Shown here: one piece after another, positions 8,197 to 17,273 of the stretch
Layout: each line of letters starts with the position of its first letter
How positions within the stretch are numbered: the stretch's first letter is position 1
Made by a program: the position numbers and the translations under genes
NCBI RefSeq assembly: GCF_004322755.1
Contig: NZ_CP036401.1
Coordinates: 2,790,001-2,854,000 of the forward strand
Direction of reading: 5' to 3'
Length of the DNA stretch: 64,000 nt
From: Pseudoduganella albidiflava
GTDB taxonomy: Bacteria > Pseudomonadota > Gammaproteobacteria > Burkholderiales > Burkholderiaceae_D
The notes under the pieces: model-generated
Told to the model about the DNA's origin: nothing
Seen by the model: only the letters and a program-made list of their open reading frames with translations
Databases searched by the model: none

Positions 8197-9594
8197 TTGA
8201 CGAAGCAAACTGCGAAGCGGATTCGCCTGAACGCCTTCAACATGAACTGCGTGGGCCATATCCACCACGGCCTGTGGAAGCATCCGCGCGACAATTCCGT
8301 CGACTACCGCAAGCCGGAATACTGGATCGAACTGGCGCAGTTGCTGGAGAAGGGCCTGTTCGACGCCGTGTTCCTGGCCGATATCGTTGGCGTCTATGAT
8401 GTGCTGGGCGACGGCATCGACGTCACGGCGCGCGAGGCGGTGCAGCTGCCCGTCAACGACCCCAGCTACGTGGTGCCGCTGATGGCGCAGGCGACGAAGC
8501 ACATCGGCTTCGGCGTGACCGCCAACCTCACGTACGAGCACCCGTACCTGTTCGCCCGCCGCTTCGCCACCCTCGATCACCTGACCAGCGGCCGCATCGG
8601 CTGGAACATCGTCACCGGATACCTCGACAGCGCGGCGCGCGGCGTGGGCTTGAAGCAGCAGCATGACCACGACGACCGCTACGACCGGGGCGACGACTTC
8701 ATGGACGCGTTCTACAAGCTGCTCGAAGGCAGCTGGGAAGACGGCGCCGTGCTGGCCGACCGCGAGCGCGGCGTCTATGCCGATCCGGCGAAGATCCACC
8801 GGGTCAGCCACGATGGCCCGTTCTACAAGATCGACAACGTCTACAACCTCACCGAACCGTCGCCGCAGCGCACACCGGTGCTGTACCAGGCGGGGGCGTC
8901 GAAGCGGGGCAACGCGTTTGCCGGCCGCCACGCCGAGTGCGTATTTACCGGTGGCCCGGACCGCGCCGCGCTGGCGAAGATCGTCTCGACGATCCGCGGC
9001 CAGGCGGTGGAGGCGGGCCGCGAGCGCGACGATGTCAAGATCCTCTCCGGCCTCACCGTGGTGGTCGATACCAATGAAAAGGCGGCGCGGGACAAGTTCG
9101 AGGAGTACCGCGCCTATTCCAGCCCGGAAGGCGCGCTGGCGCACATGGTCAGCGGCACCGGCGTGGACTTGAACCGCTTCGGCCTGGACGAGGAAATCAC
9201 CGAGGAAACGCTCGAAGCGCTGTATCCGGACCGCCTGCGCCGCGTCGGCGAAGCCCGTGCCGGCCGGTTCGCGGCGGGCACCACGCGCCGCAAGCTGCTC
9301 GAAGCGCGCCGTTTCGGCTCGCAGCAGCCTCCCGTGGTCGGCACGCCGTCGCAGGTGGCCGACGAGATCGAGCGGATCGTCGCCGAAACGGACCTCGACG
9401 GCTTCAACCTGACCCGCACCGTGGCGCCGGAAAGCTACCGCGACTTCATCGAACTGGTCATCCCCGAACTGCAAAACCGCGGCCTGTACAAGACCTCGTA
9501 CGAGGAAGGCACGCTGCGCGAAAAACTGTTCGGCGCCGGCCGCGCGCGCCTGCCCGGCAACCACCACGCAGCGAGGTTCCGCACATGGAAATGA
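8197..9594 (+). CDS. NtaA/SnaA/DmoA-type FMN-dependent monooxygenase
   Basis: This 465-residue flavin monooxygenase of the bacterial luciferase-like (LLM) class uses FMNH2 and O2 to attack small organosulfur or amine compounds. Family marks are the N-terminal LNAFNMNCVGHIHHGLW, FDAVFLADIVG, the long LTSGRIGWNIVTGYLDSAARGVG-type loop (GWNIVTGY visible) and a C-terminal TIM-barrel end. The length matches NtaA, SnaA, DszA and DmoA. The TTG at 8197 is preferred because GGAGAG sits six bases upstream; an earlier in-frame TTG at 8152 has no such site. It opens the plus-strand sulfur locus and overlaps the ABC ATPase gene by 10 bases. No flavin reductase partner lies in the window, so FMNH2 must come from elsewhere. 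The exact substrate is not inferable. Confidence 0.87.
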   Translation: MTKQTAKRIRLNAFNMNCVGHIHHGLWKHPRDNSVDYRKPEYWIELAQLLEKGLFDAVFLADIVGVYDVLGDGIDVTAREAVQLPVNDPSYVVPLMAQATKHIGFGVTANLTYEHPYLFARRFATLDHLTSGRIGWNIVTGYLDSAARGVGLKQQHDHDDRYDRGDDFMDAFYKLLEGSWEDGAVLADRERGVYADPAKIHRVSHDGPFYKIDNVYNLTEPSPQRTPVLYQAGASKRGNAFAGRHAECVFTGGPDRAALAKIVSTIRGQAVEAGRERDDVKILSGLTVVVDTNEKAARDKFEEYRAYSSPEGALAHMVSGTGVDLNRFGLDEEITEETLEALYPDRLRRVGEARAGRFAAGTTRRKLLEARRFGSQQPPVVGTPSQVADEIERIVAETDLDGFNLTRTVAPESYRDFIELVIPELQNRGLYKTSYEEGTLREKLFGAGRARLPGNHHAARFRTWK

Positions 9595-11342
9595 CGGCAC
9601 CCTGGCACCAGGCGGGTAACGACGCCGCGGCACCGCTGCTGCAGGTGCGCAAGCTCGACGTGTGGTATCCGAACGGCGCGGCGGTCCAGGGCTTCGACCT
9701 GGACGTACACCGCAAAGAAGTGGTGGCGCTGGTCGGCGAATCCGGCTGCGGCAAGTCGACGGCGGCCGGGGCGATCGCGGGCCTGCTGCCGCACCAGGCG
9801 CGCGTCGATGGCGCGATCCTGTTCGAAGGGCGTGACCTGCTGGCGGCCCCGGAGCGCGCCTTGCGCGACCTGCGCGGCAACGCGATCGGCATGATCTTCC
9901 AGGAGCCGATGACGTCGCTCAATCCGGTGCTGACGATCGGCACGCAGATCGAGGAAGTGCTGCGCCGCCATCGCAGGCTGGGCGCCGCGGCGGCCCGCGC
10001 CCGCGCCATCGAACTGCTTGACCTGGTGCGGATCCCGGAACCGCACCGGCGGGTCGACGACTACCCGCACCACCTCTCTGGCGGCCAGCGGCAGCGCGTG
10101 ATGATCGCCATCGCCGTCGCCTGCGAACCGCGCCTGCTGATCGCCGACGAACCCACCACCGCGCTGGACGTGACGATCCAGGCCCAGGTGCTGGAGCTGC
10201 TGGCCAGCCTGCGCCGGCAGCTGTCGATGTCGCTGCTGCTGATCACGCACGATCTCGCCGTTGTCGGCCAGTGGGCCGACCGGGTGGCCGTCATGCAGCA
10301 CGGCCGCAAGGTGGAAGAGGGCACGCGCGACGAGGTATTCTTCGCGCCACGCCACCGCTACAGCCAGGGCCTGCTGGAGTCTTCGCTGCACGTCGATGCC
10401 GATTGCCACTACAGCCGCGTGAAGCTGGCCGAGATCCGCCACGCCGTCGACGCGGCCGGCGAACGCAGCTTCAGCTTTACGGAGCAGGAGCGCCGCCAGC
10501 CGGCGTCGCGCCCGGCCGTCATCCACCAGCCGCCCGTGCTCGACGTCCGCAACCTGGTGGCGCAATACTCTTCCCGCTACGGCACCATTTCCGCCGTCAA
10601 GGATGTCTCGTTCCAGATCGGCCGGGGCGAAACCCTCGGCCTGGTCGGCGAATCGGGCTGCGGCAAGTCGACGCTGTCGAAGACCATCGTCGGCCTGAAC
10701 CGCGCCGTGGCCGGGCAGGTGATCCTCGACGGCACCGATATCGCGCCGCTCACCGGCCGTGCGCTACGCCCGCACCGCGCCAACGTGCAGATGGTGTTCC
10801 AGGATCCGTACGCGTCGTTGAATCCGCGCCTGCGCATCGGCGACGCGCTGGACGAAGTGCTGGTGGTGCAGAAGGTGCGCGACCGGAACGAGCGGCAGCG
10901 CCGGGTCGCGGCGATGCTCGATGCCGTCGGCTTGCCATCCTCCGCCGCGCGCCGCTATCCGCACGAGTTCTCCGGCGGCCAGCGGCAGCGCATCGGCATC
11001 GCCCGCGCGCTGATCCTGCGCCCGAAGCTGCTGATCTGCGACGAACCGGTGTCCGCGCTGGATGTGTCGGTGCGCGCCCAGATCCTCAACCTGTTCGTCG
11101 ACCTGAAGCACGAGTTCGGGCTGTCGTACCTGTTCATCTCGCACGACCTGTCGGTGATCAACTACATCGCCGACCGCGTGATGGTGATGCGGAAGGGCGA
11201 AGCGGTGGAAACGCTGCCGCGCGACGAACTGTTTACCAGTGCGCAGCATCCCTATACCCGCACGCTGATCGCCGCGACGCCGGCCTGGCCCGAGCCGCCG
11301 GCGATTCCGCTGGTCGAGGCGCTGGCCGTCCGCATCGCCTGA
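9585..11342 (+). CDS. ABC importer ATPase with two fused nucleotide-binding domains (Opp/Dpp/Gsi type)
   Basis: This 585-residue protein carries both ATPase domains of an oligopeptide-type importer in one chain. Two Walker A motifs read GESGCGKST (about residues 53 and 356). The signatures are LSGGQRQRV and FSGGQRQRI, and the Walker B motifs are LLIADEP and LLICDEP. A linker near 290-310 joins the halves, and each half has the DppD/OppD-type C-terminal extension. Its ATG overlaps the end of the monooxygenase gene, indicating translational coupling. With the two permease genes and the binding protein at 14603 it makes a complete importer. Linkage to the monooxygenase and SfnB genes suggests an organosulfur substrate rather than peptides (inference). 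Confidence 0.92.
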   Translation: MEMTAPWHQAGNDAAAPLLQVRKLDVWYPNGAAVQGFDLDVHRKEVVALVGESGCGKSTAAGAIAGLLPHQARVDGAILFEGRDLLAAPERALRDLRGNAIGMIFQEPMTSLNPVLTIGTQIEEVLRRHRRLGAAAARARAIELLDLVRIPEPHRRVDDYPHHLSGGQRQRVMIAIAVACEPRLLIADEPTTALDVTIQAQVLELLASLRRQLSMSLLLITHDLAVVGQWADRVAVMQHGRKVEEGTRDEVFFAPRHRYSQGLLESSLHVDADCHYSRVKLAEIRHAVDAAGERSFSFTEQERRQPASRPAVIHQPPVLDVRNLVAQYSSRYGTISAVKDVSFQIGRGETLGLVGESGCGKSTLSKTIVGLNRAVAGQVILDGTDIAPLTGRALRPHRANVQMVFQDPYASLNPRLRIGDALDEVLVVQKVRDRNERQRRVAAMLDAVGLPSSAARRYPHEFSGGQRQRIGIARALILRPKLLICDEPVSALDVSVRAQILNLFVDLKHEFGLSYLFISHDLSVINYIADRVMVMRKGEAVETLPRDELFTSAQHPYTRTLIAATPAWPEPPAIPLVEALAVRIA

Positions 11343-11366
11343 GAATATCGATATGAGAACATCCCC

Positions 11367-12353
11367 ATGAGAGCCTATATCCAGCGCAGGCTGCTGCAAT
11401 TCGTGCCCGTCATCCTGGGCATCTGCATCCTCAATTTCATCCTGATCCAGGCCGCGCCGGGCGACCTGGCCGAAGTGGTGGCCGCCGAGTCGGCCCAGGT
11501 CGAGGGCGCCATCGTCGAAGACCAGGTGGCGCAGCTGCGCACCTCGTTCGGCCTGGACGCGCCGCTGCACATGCAGCTGCTGGCCTACCTGGGCCGCCTG
11601 TTCACGTTCGACCTGGGGTACTCGCACCGCTTCGGCGCCCCGGTGGCCGAACTGATCGGCGACCGGGTCGGCGCCACCGCGCTGCTCGGGCTGACCAGCC
11701 TCGCACTGGCCGTGGTGATCGGCGTGGTGCTCGGCGTGCTGTGCGCGCGCTGGCGCAATGGCCGGCTGGACCGCGCCGTGTCCGCGCTGATGGCGCTGTG
11801 CTACTCGGTGCCGGTGTTCTGGCTGGCCCTGATGATGGTGGTGCTGTTCGGCGTCACGCTGCAATGGTTCCCCATCGACGGCATGCGCGAGGTGGGCATC
11901 GAGGCGCAGGGGCGCTGGAGCGAGGCGCGCGACGTGCTGTGGCACCTGGTGCTGCCGGCCACCACGCTGGCGGTCTACTCGATCGCCGTGTACGCCCGCT
12001 TCACCCGCGCATCGATGGTCGACGCGCTGCAGGAAGACTATATCCGCACGGCGCGCTCGAAAGGCCTGTCGGAGCCGGTGGTGGTGTTCCGCCACGCGCT
12101 GCGCAACGCCATCCTGCCGGTGCTGACCCTGATCGCCGGCCACTTCGGCGAACTGCTGGCCGGCAGCATCGTCATCGAGACGGTGTTCTCGTGGCCCGGC
12201 CTGGGCAAGCTGACCTACGACGCGGTGGTCAACCGCGACACCAACCTGCTGCTGTCGATGCTGTTCCTCAGCTCCCTGCTGGTGATGGCCACCAGCCTGC
12301 TGCTGGACATCCTGTACGCCGCGCTGGACCCCCGCATCGAGTTGCGCAAATGA
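11367..12353 (+). CDS. ABC importer permease, DppB type
   Basis: This 328-residue inner-membrane permease has the OppB/DppB pattern. It has an N-terminal helix (YIQRRLLQFVPVILGICIL), a periplasmic domain, five further helices and the EAA loop (RTARSKGLSEPVVVFRHALRN) that contacts the ATPase. Its ATG overlaps the stop of a five-codon reading frame (11353-11370, ATG..TGA) in the ATGA fashion. It ends inside the start of the next permease gene (ATGA at 12350). It forms the channel with the DppC-type partner. Confidence 0.93.
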   Translation: MRAYIQRRLLQFVPVILGICILNFILIQAAPGDLAEVVAAESAQVEGAIVEDQVAQLRTSFGLDAPLHMQLLAYLGRLFTFDLGYSHRFGAPVAELIGDRVGATALLGLTSLALAVVIGVVLGVLCARWRNGRLDRAVSALMALCYSVPVFWLALMMVVLFGVTLQWFPIDGMREVGIEAQGRWSEARDVLWHLVLPATTLAVYSIAVYARFTRASMVDALQEDYIRTARSKGLSEPVVVFRHALRNAILPVLTLIAGHFGELLAGSIVIETVFSWPGLGKLTYDAVVNRDTNLLLSMLFLSSLLVMATSLLLDILYAALDPRIELRK

Positions 12354-13171
12354 GCCGAACAATGAAGATTCCCCTTTCCGCCGCCGCCGGCCTGGCGATC
12401 CTGCTGCTGGTGCTGTTCGCCGCGCTGGGCGCGCCGGTATTCTTCCCGGGCGATCCGCACGACATGGTCGCCACGCCGTACCTGTGGCCGGGCCAGGACT
12501 GGGCCCACCCGCTGGGCTCGGACCTGATGGGCCGCGACATCGCCACCGGGCTGGCGCACGGCGCCCGCGTCTCGCTGCTGGTCGGCGCGTCGTCGGCCGG
12601 CCTGACGCTGCTGATCGGCGTGGTGGTGGGCACCCTGGCCGGCTACTGCGGCGGCTGGGCCGACAATGCGCTGATGCGGGTGACGGACTTCTTCCAGATC
12701 GTCCCCCGCTTCCTGCTGGCGATCATCCTGGTGGCCGTGCTGGAACCGTCGATCTGGGTGGTCGTGCTGGCGCTGGGCGTCACGTCATGGGTGCATACCG
12801 CCCGCGTGGTGCGCGCCGAGGTGCTGCGGCTGCGCAATCGCGAGTACGTTCAGGCCGGGCTGGCGGCGGGGATGAGCCATGCCCGCATCATCCTGCGGCA
12901 CATCCTGCCGAATGCGCTGACACCGATCATCGTCAGCACCTCGATCGTGGTGGCCGGCTGCATCCTGCTGGAATCGAGCCTGTCGTTCCTCGGCCTGGGC
13001 GATCCGAACGCGCTGAGCTGGGGCGCCATGATCGGCACCGGCCGCGAGGCGATCCGCACGGGCTGGTACATGATCGCGATCCCCGGCGCCGCCACGATGC
13101 TGACGGTGTGGGCCCTGAACGTGCTGGGCGACGCGCTGAACGATTATTTCAACCCGAAACTGCGTAACTGA
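12350..13171 (+). CDS. ABC importer permease, DppC type
   Basis: This 273-residue second permease has the OppC/DppC pattern: an N-terminal helix, HPLGSDLMGRDI (the typical periplasmic loop entry), five more helices and the EAA loop (VQAGLAAGMSHARIILRHIL). The ATG at 12350 overlaps the upstream stop codon (ATGA), which supports it over the in-frame ATG at 12362. The stop codon lies inside a pentanucleotide repeat that fills the gap to the next gene. Confidence 0.92.
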   Translation: MSRTMKIPLSAAAGLAILLLVLFAALGAPVFFPGDPHDMVATPYLWPGQDWAHPLGSDLMGRDIATGLAHGARVSLLVGASSAGLTLLIGVVVGTLAGYCGGWADNALMRVTDFFQIVPRFLLAIILVAVLEPSIWVVVLALGVTSWVHTARVVRAEVLRLRNREYVQAGLAAGMSHARIILRHILPNALTPIIVSTSIVVAGCILLESSLSFLGLGDPNALSWGAMIGTGREAIRTGWYMIAIPGAATMLTVWALNVLGDALNDYFNPKLRN

Positions 13172-13215
13172 ACTGAACTGAACTGAGCTGAACTGAACTT
13201 GACTTGACTGGACTG
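13166..13215 (+). repeat. Degenerate pentanucleotide tandem repeat (AACTG)n
   Basis: About ten 5-base units: four perfect AACTG, then AGCTG, AACTG and drifting AACTT, GACTT and GACTG units. It starts in the last codons of the DppC-type gene (its TGA is inside the repeat) and ends nine bases before the ATG of the SfnB-like gene. It occupies the place where a ribosome binding site would be, and no Shine-Dalgarno sequence is visible there. Confidence 0.85.
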
Positions 13216-13223
13216 GACCCACG

Positions 13224-14591
13224 ATGAGCACTGAAGCATTGAACAAGCTGCCGACCACGGTAGCGAAGAGCACCGAACAATCCGGCGGGCACGCCTCGAT
13301 CACCGCGATCGGCCAGGGCCGCGTGCACGTGATACGCGACGACGCCGAAGCGATCGACGTGGCCACGGCGCTGGCTGCCGCCTTCGCGCCCGGCGCCGCA
13401 CTGCGCGACCGCGAGCGCCGCCTGCCGGTGGCCGAACTGCGCCAGCTGCGCCTGAGCGGGCTGTGGGGCATCACGGTGCCGCGCGAGTATGGCGGCGCCG
13501 GGGTCTCGTACGCCACGCTGGCCAGGGTGTTCGCCATCCTGTCCGCGGCGGACGGCTCGATCGGCCAGATCCCGCAGAACCATTACTTCATCCTCGAGAT
13601 CATCCGGCATGAGGGCAGCGAGGCGCAGAAACAGTTCTTCTTCGAGCGCGTGCTGGCCGGCGACCATTTCGGCAATGCGCTGGTGGAACCGGACGTGCGC
13701 CGGCCGGAAGACCGCAAGGTCAGCCTGCGCCGCGACGGCGAGGGTTACCGGGTCGACGTCCGCAAGTACTATTCGACCGGCGCGCTGTTCGCGGACTGGG
13801 TACCGGTAGCGGTGGCTGACGAGGAAAAGCGCCACTTCCTGGCAATCTACCCCCGCACGGCCGAGGGATTGCGCGTCGTCGACGACTGGGCGTCGTTCGG
13901 CCAGCGCACCACGGCGAGCGGCACGGTCATCGCCGACAACGCGTACCTGAAGCCGGAATGGCTGGTGCCCCATTCGGTCAATGCCGACCACGTGAAGCCG
14001 GTCGGGCCGGTCGGCCAGATCATGCATGCCGGGATCGACACCGGTATTGCCCGCGCCGCCTTCGAGGCCACGGTGGCCTTCATCCGCCAGCGCAATCCGA
14101 AGGCGGACGATGCGCCGGCCGAGGCGGTGTGGGAAGAAGACCAGCTGAGCATCCGCGAGATCGGCGACCTGGCCGTTTCCCTGCATGGTACCGAGGCGCT
14201 TCTGGACCGGGCCGGCCTGCTGATCGACAGAGCTTACGCATCGGACCTGGCGGCCGACTGGACCCGCGCCGCGATCGCCGTCTCGGAAGTACGCGCGGCC
14301 AGCACGCACAGCGCGCTGCTGATCACCAATAAACTGTTCGAGCTGGCGGGCACGCGCTCCACGGCACCCGATCATGGCCTGGACCGGCTGTGGCGGGACG
14401 CCCGCACCCACACGCTGCACGATCCCGTGCGCTGGCGCCTGTTCGATGTCGGTAATTACTATGTGAACGACAAGGTGCCGCTGCGCCGGCCGAAGTGGGC
14501 CGAGCAGCCGAACCAGCCGAAGGCCATGCCGGAAGGGCCGGAACCGCTGACGGGCGAGCCGCCGCAGCCCCGGCTCGCGGCAGGACTGTGA
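13224..14591 (+). CDS. SfnB/DszC-like flavin oxidoreductase
   Basis: This 455-residue protein has the acyl-CoA dehydrogenase fold and belongs to the group named after SfnB (sulfur acquisition) and DszC. It likely uses reduced flavin in oxidative cleavage of organosulfur compounds rather than acting on acyl-CoA. Supporting stretches are LWGITVPREYGGAGVSYATL, a flavin-site region with KYYSTGALFADWVPV, and DDWASFGQRTTASGT in the beta-barrel domain; the last two are typical of this group. The C-terminal helical domain has RDARTHTLHDPVRWR. The start follows the repeat at 13166-13215 and has no clear ribosome binding site. A paralogue lies at 24604. Its place between the permease and binding-protein genes argues for a role in the same pathway. 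Confidence 0.88.
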   Translation: MSTEALNKLPTTVAKSTEQSGGHASITAIGQGRVHVIRDDAEAIDVATALAAAFAPGAALRDRERRLPVAELRQLRLSGLWGITVPREYGGAGVSYATLARVFAILSAADGSIGQIPQNHYFILEIIRHEGSEAQKQFFFERVLAGDHFGNALVEPDVRRPEDRKVSLRRDGEGYRVDVRKYYSTGALFADWVPVAVADEEKRHFLAIYPRTAEGLRVVDDWASFGQRTTASGTVIADNAYLKPEWLVPHSVNADHVKPVGPVGQIMHAGIDTGIARAAFEATVAFIRQRNPKADDAPAEAVWEEDQLSIREIGDLAVSLHGTEALLDRAGLLIDRAYASDLAADWTRAAIAVSEVRAASTHSALLITNKLFELAGTRSTAPDHGLDRLWRDARTHTLHDPVRWRLFDVGNYYVNDKVPLRRPKWAEQPNQPKAMPEGPEPLTGEPPQPRLAAGL

Positions 14592-14602
14592 GGAGGGCGC
14601 CG

Positions 14603-16228
14603 ATGCCTCGAACCGACAACCCTGTTTTCGCCGCGCTGGCCGATCCGTCGCGCCGCCGCCTGTTCCGGTTCGGCGGCGCCGCGCTGGCCGCCGGCATGTT
14701 CCCCGGCGCTGCCCTGGCCGCGCCGGAGACGCCCGTGCGCGGCGGCACGCTGGTGGCGATCGCCTTCCCCGAACCGGCCACGCTGGCCACGCACCTGAAC
14801 GGCGCCAATCCGATCTCGCTGGTTACGTCGAAGATCTACGACCGCCTGTTCGTCGAAGGCAACCAGCATGAGCTGCTGCCGCGCCTGGGCCTTTCCGCCG
14901 AACAGTCGGCCGACGGCCTGGACATCACGATCAGGCTGCGCAAGGGTGTCAAGTGGCACGACGGGCATCCGTTCGATGCCGGCGACGTGAAGTTCTCGAT
15001 CGAGAAGATCTGGCCGCTGCAGTTCTCCACCATCACCAACGCGGTCGCCCGGGTGACGGCGCCCGACGCGCACACGATCGTGCTGCGGCTGAAGGAGACG
15101 TGGCCGATCCTGATGCGCTACCTGGGCCAGAGCGCCGGGCAGATCCTGCCGCAGCACCTGTACGAAGGCACCGATATCGTCACCAACCCGCACAACAACA
15201 GGCCGGTGGGAACGGGCCCGTTCCGCTTCAAGGAATGGCAGCGCGGCAGCCACATCGTCCTGGAACGCAATCCGGACTACTACATCGCCGGCCAGCCCTA
15301 CCTCGACCGCATCGTCTGGAAGGTGATCAACGATTCGGCCAGCCGCGCCGCCGCGCTGGAAACCGGCGCGGCGCATTTCGCCGCGCGCAATCCCATCACG
15401 TTCAGCGACGTCGCGCGGCTGAAAGGCCACCGCGACCTGGTGATCGACACGAAGCAGTACGAACCGAATTCGTACTGGCTGGAGTTCAACCTGCGCGATC
15501 CGCTGGTCGGCAAGCTGGCGGTGCGCCAGGCCATCGCCCATGCGATCGACCGCGCGGCACTGGTGAAGACCGTGTGGGGTGGCTTCGGCGCGCCGCTCGA
15601 TGCGCCGGTGCCATCCGGCGTGGCGGAGTATTTCACGAAGGACGTGCCGAAGTATCCGTTCGACCCGAAGCGCGCCGAACAGCTGCTGGATGCGGCCGGC
15701 TTTCCGCGCCAGGCGGGCGGCTGGCGCTTCAAGCTGACCCACGACTTCATCCCGTTCGGCGACGACTACCGGCGCACCGGCGAATTCGTGCGGCAGGCGC
15801 TGCGCAAGGTCGGCATCGATGCTTCGCTCGGCGGCAAGGATCTGTCGACGTGGACGCGCGACGTGTTCACCGACCGCAAGTTCCAGGTGATCAGCACGTG
15901 GGGCGGCTGGTCGCGCGATCCCCAGGCCAGCCTGGACGTGCGCTTCGGCCAGCGCGGCGACCGGCGCGGCGTCCCGTGGAGCAAGGTGTCCGGCTACAGC
16001 AACAAGGAAATCGATGCGCTGCTGGAACCCACCCGCTCCGGGGCCGATCCGGCCCTGCGCAAGGTGAACTACAAGCGCGTCCAGCAGATCGTGCAGGCCG
16101 AACTTCCGGTGCTGCCGCTGCTCGAAGTGTATTTTTTCTCGGTGTACAACCGGCGTTTGCGGAACGCGGGCGAACTCCCGTACCCGACACGCAACAACTT
16201 CGCCAACGTGTGGCTGGCGAAGGCATGA
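14603..16228 (+). CDS. Family 5 solute-binding protein with Tat-like signal
   Basis: This 541-residue periplasmic binding protein of the DppA/OppA family (SBP_bac_5) captures the substrate of the importer encoded at 9585-13171. The ATG at 14603 follows AGGAGGG. The N-terminus has SRRRLFRFGG (residues 16-25), a twin-arginine-like motif, then a hydrophobic stretch ending near ALAA about residue 40. It may therefore be exported folded, possibly with a bound cofactor or ligand (inference). Family marks are VRGGTLVAI, KWHDGHPFDAGDVKFSIEKI and PVGTGPFRFKEW. The family is broad: members bind peptides, nickel, glutathione or opines. The genetic setting points to an organosulfur compound. Confidence 0.9.
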   Translation: MPRTDNPVFAALADPSRRRLFRFGGAALAAGMFPGAALAAPETPVRGGTLVAIAFPEPATLATHLNGANPISLVTSKIYDRLFVEGNQHELLPRLGLSAEQSADGLDITIRLRKGVKWHDGHPFDAGDVKFSIEKIWPLQFSTITNAVARVTAPDAHTIVLRLKETWPILMRYLGQSAGQILPQHLYEGTDIVTNPHNNRPVGTGPFRFKEWQRGSHIVLERNPDYYIAGQPYLDRIVWKVINDSASRAAALETGAAHFAARNPITFSDVARLKGHRDLVIDTKQYEPNSYWLEFNLRDPLVGKLAVRQAIAHAIDRAALVKTVWGGFGAPLDAPVPSGVAEYFTKDVPKYPFDPKRAEQLLDAAGFPRQAGGWRFKLTHDFIPFGDDYRRTGEFVRQALRKVGIDASLGGKDLSTWTRDVFTDRKFQVISTWGGWSRDPQASLDVRFGQRGDRRGVPWSKVSGYSNKEIDALLEPTRSGADPALRKVNYKRVQQIVQAELPVLPLLEVYFFSVYNRRLRNAGELPYPTRNNFANVWLAKA

Positions 16229-16262
16229 CCATGACAATCAAGCACAGGGTACAAGGACAGCA

Positions 16263-17273
16263 ATGAGCGACTACAACCAACTGGGGCGCAGCGGACTGCG
16301 CGTTTCCCCGCTGTGCCTCGGCACGATGATGTTCGGGGGCGCCACGGGAGAAACCGAGGCCCGCGCCATCATCGACGATGCGCATGAACACGGCATCAAC
16401 TTCATCGACACGGCCGACGTGTACAACGGCGGCGAATCGGAACGCGTGGTCGGCCGCGCCATCGCCACGCGGCGCGACAAGTGGGTGCTGGCGACCAAGG
16501 TCGGGCACAAGGCCGGCGACGGGCCGAACCAGTCGGGCCTGTCGCGCGGCCGCGTGCTGCACGCGGCCGAACAAAGCCTGGCGCGCCTGGGCACGGACTA
16601 TATCGACATCTATTACCTGCATCGCCCCGATGCGCTGACACCACTGGAAGAAACCTTGCGCGCCCTGGGCGACCTGCTCGCCCGGGGCAAGATCCGCTAC
16701 TACGGGCTGTCCAATTTCCAGGGCTGGCAGATCGCCGAGGTGGCGCACCTGGCGCGGCAGCTGGGCATCGCCGGCCCCGTCGTCACGCAGCCTTACTACA
16801 ACGCGGCAAACCGGATGCCGGAAGTGGAACACCTGCCTGCCGCCGCCCATTTCGGCCTGGGCGTGGTGCCTTACAGCCCGCTGGCGCGCGGCGTGCTGAC
16901 GGGGAAATACCGTCCCGGCGCGGCGCCGGAAGAGGGCAGCCGTATCGCCCGCAACGATACGCGCGCCTTGCAGACCGAGTGGCGGCCGGAGTCGCTGGCG
17001 CTGGCCCAGGCCATCGGCGAAGCGGCGCAGGCGCGCGGCATCACGACCGCCGAATTCGCGTTTGCCTGGGTATTGAACAACCGGCTTGTGTCGTCCGTGA
17101 TCGGCGGCCCGCGCACGCTCGACCAGTGGCGCAACTACCGCGCGGCGCTGCGCTACCGTTTCACCGCCGAGGATGAAGCACTGTTCGACCGGCTGGTGCC
17201 GCCCGGGCATCCCAGCACGCCCGGCTACACCGACCCGGCCTATCCGGTGACGGGCCGGGTGGCGCGGGCATGA
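16263..17273 (+). CDS. Aldo/keto reductase
   Basis: This 336-residue NADPH-dependent oxidoreductase with a TIM barrel has the full catalytic tetrad: Asp49 and Tyr54 (FIDTADVYNGG), Lys79 (ATKVGHKAG) and His120 (YYLHRPD). It resembles the YajO/Tas-like or potassium-channel-beta-like AKR subgroup. It could reduce an aldehyde or ketone released when the monooxygenases cleave a carbon-sulfur bond (inference from position). AAGGAC precedes the ATG. Its stop overlaps the start of the ABC exporter gene (ATGA), so it is probably co-translated with it. Confidence 0.9.
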   Translation: MSDYNQLGRSGLRVSPLCLGTMMFGGATGETEARAIIDDAHEHGINFIDTADVYNGGESERVVGRAIATRRDKWVLATKVGHKAGDGPNQSGLSRGRVLHAAEQSLARLGTDYIDIYYLHRPDALTPLEETLRALGDLLARGKIRYYGLSNFQGWQIAEVAHLARQLGIAGPVVTQPYYNAANRMPEVEHLPAAAHFGLGVVPYSPLARGVLTGKYRPGAAPEEGSRIARNDTRALQTEWRPESLALAQAIGEAAQARGITTAEFAFAWVLNNRLVSSVIGGPRTLDQWRNYRAALRYRFTAEDEALFDRLVPPGHPSTPGYTDPAYPVTGRVARA

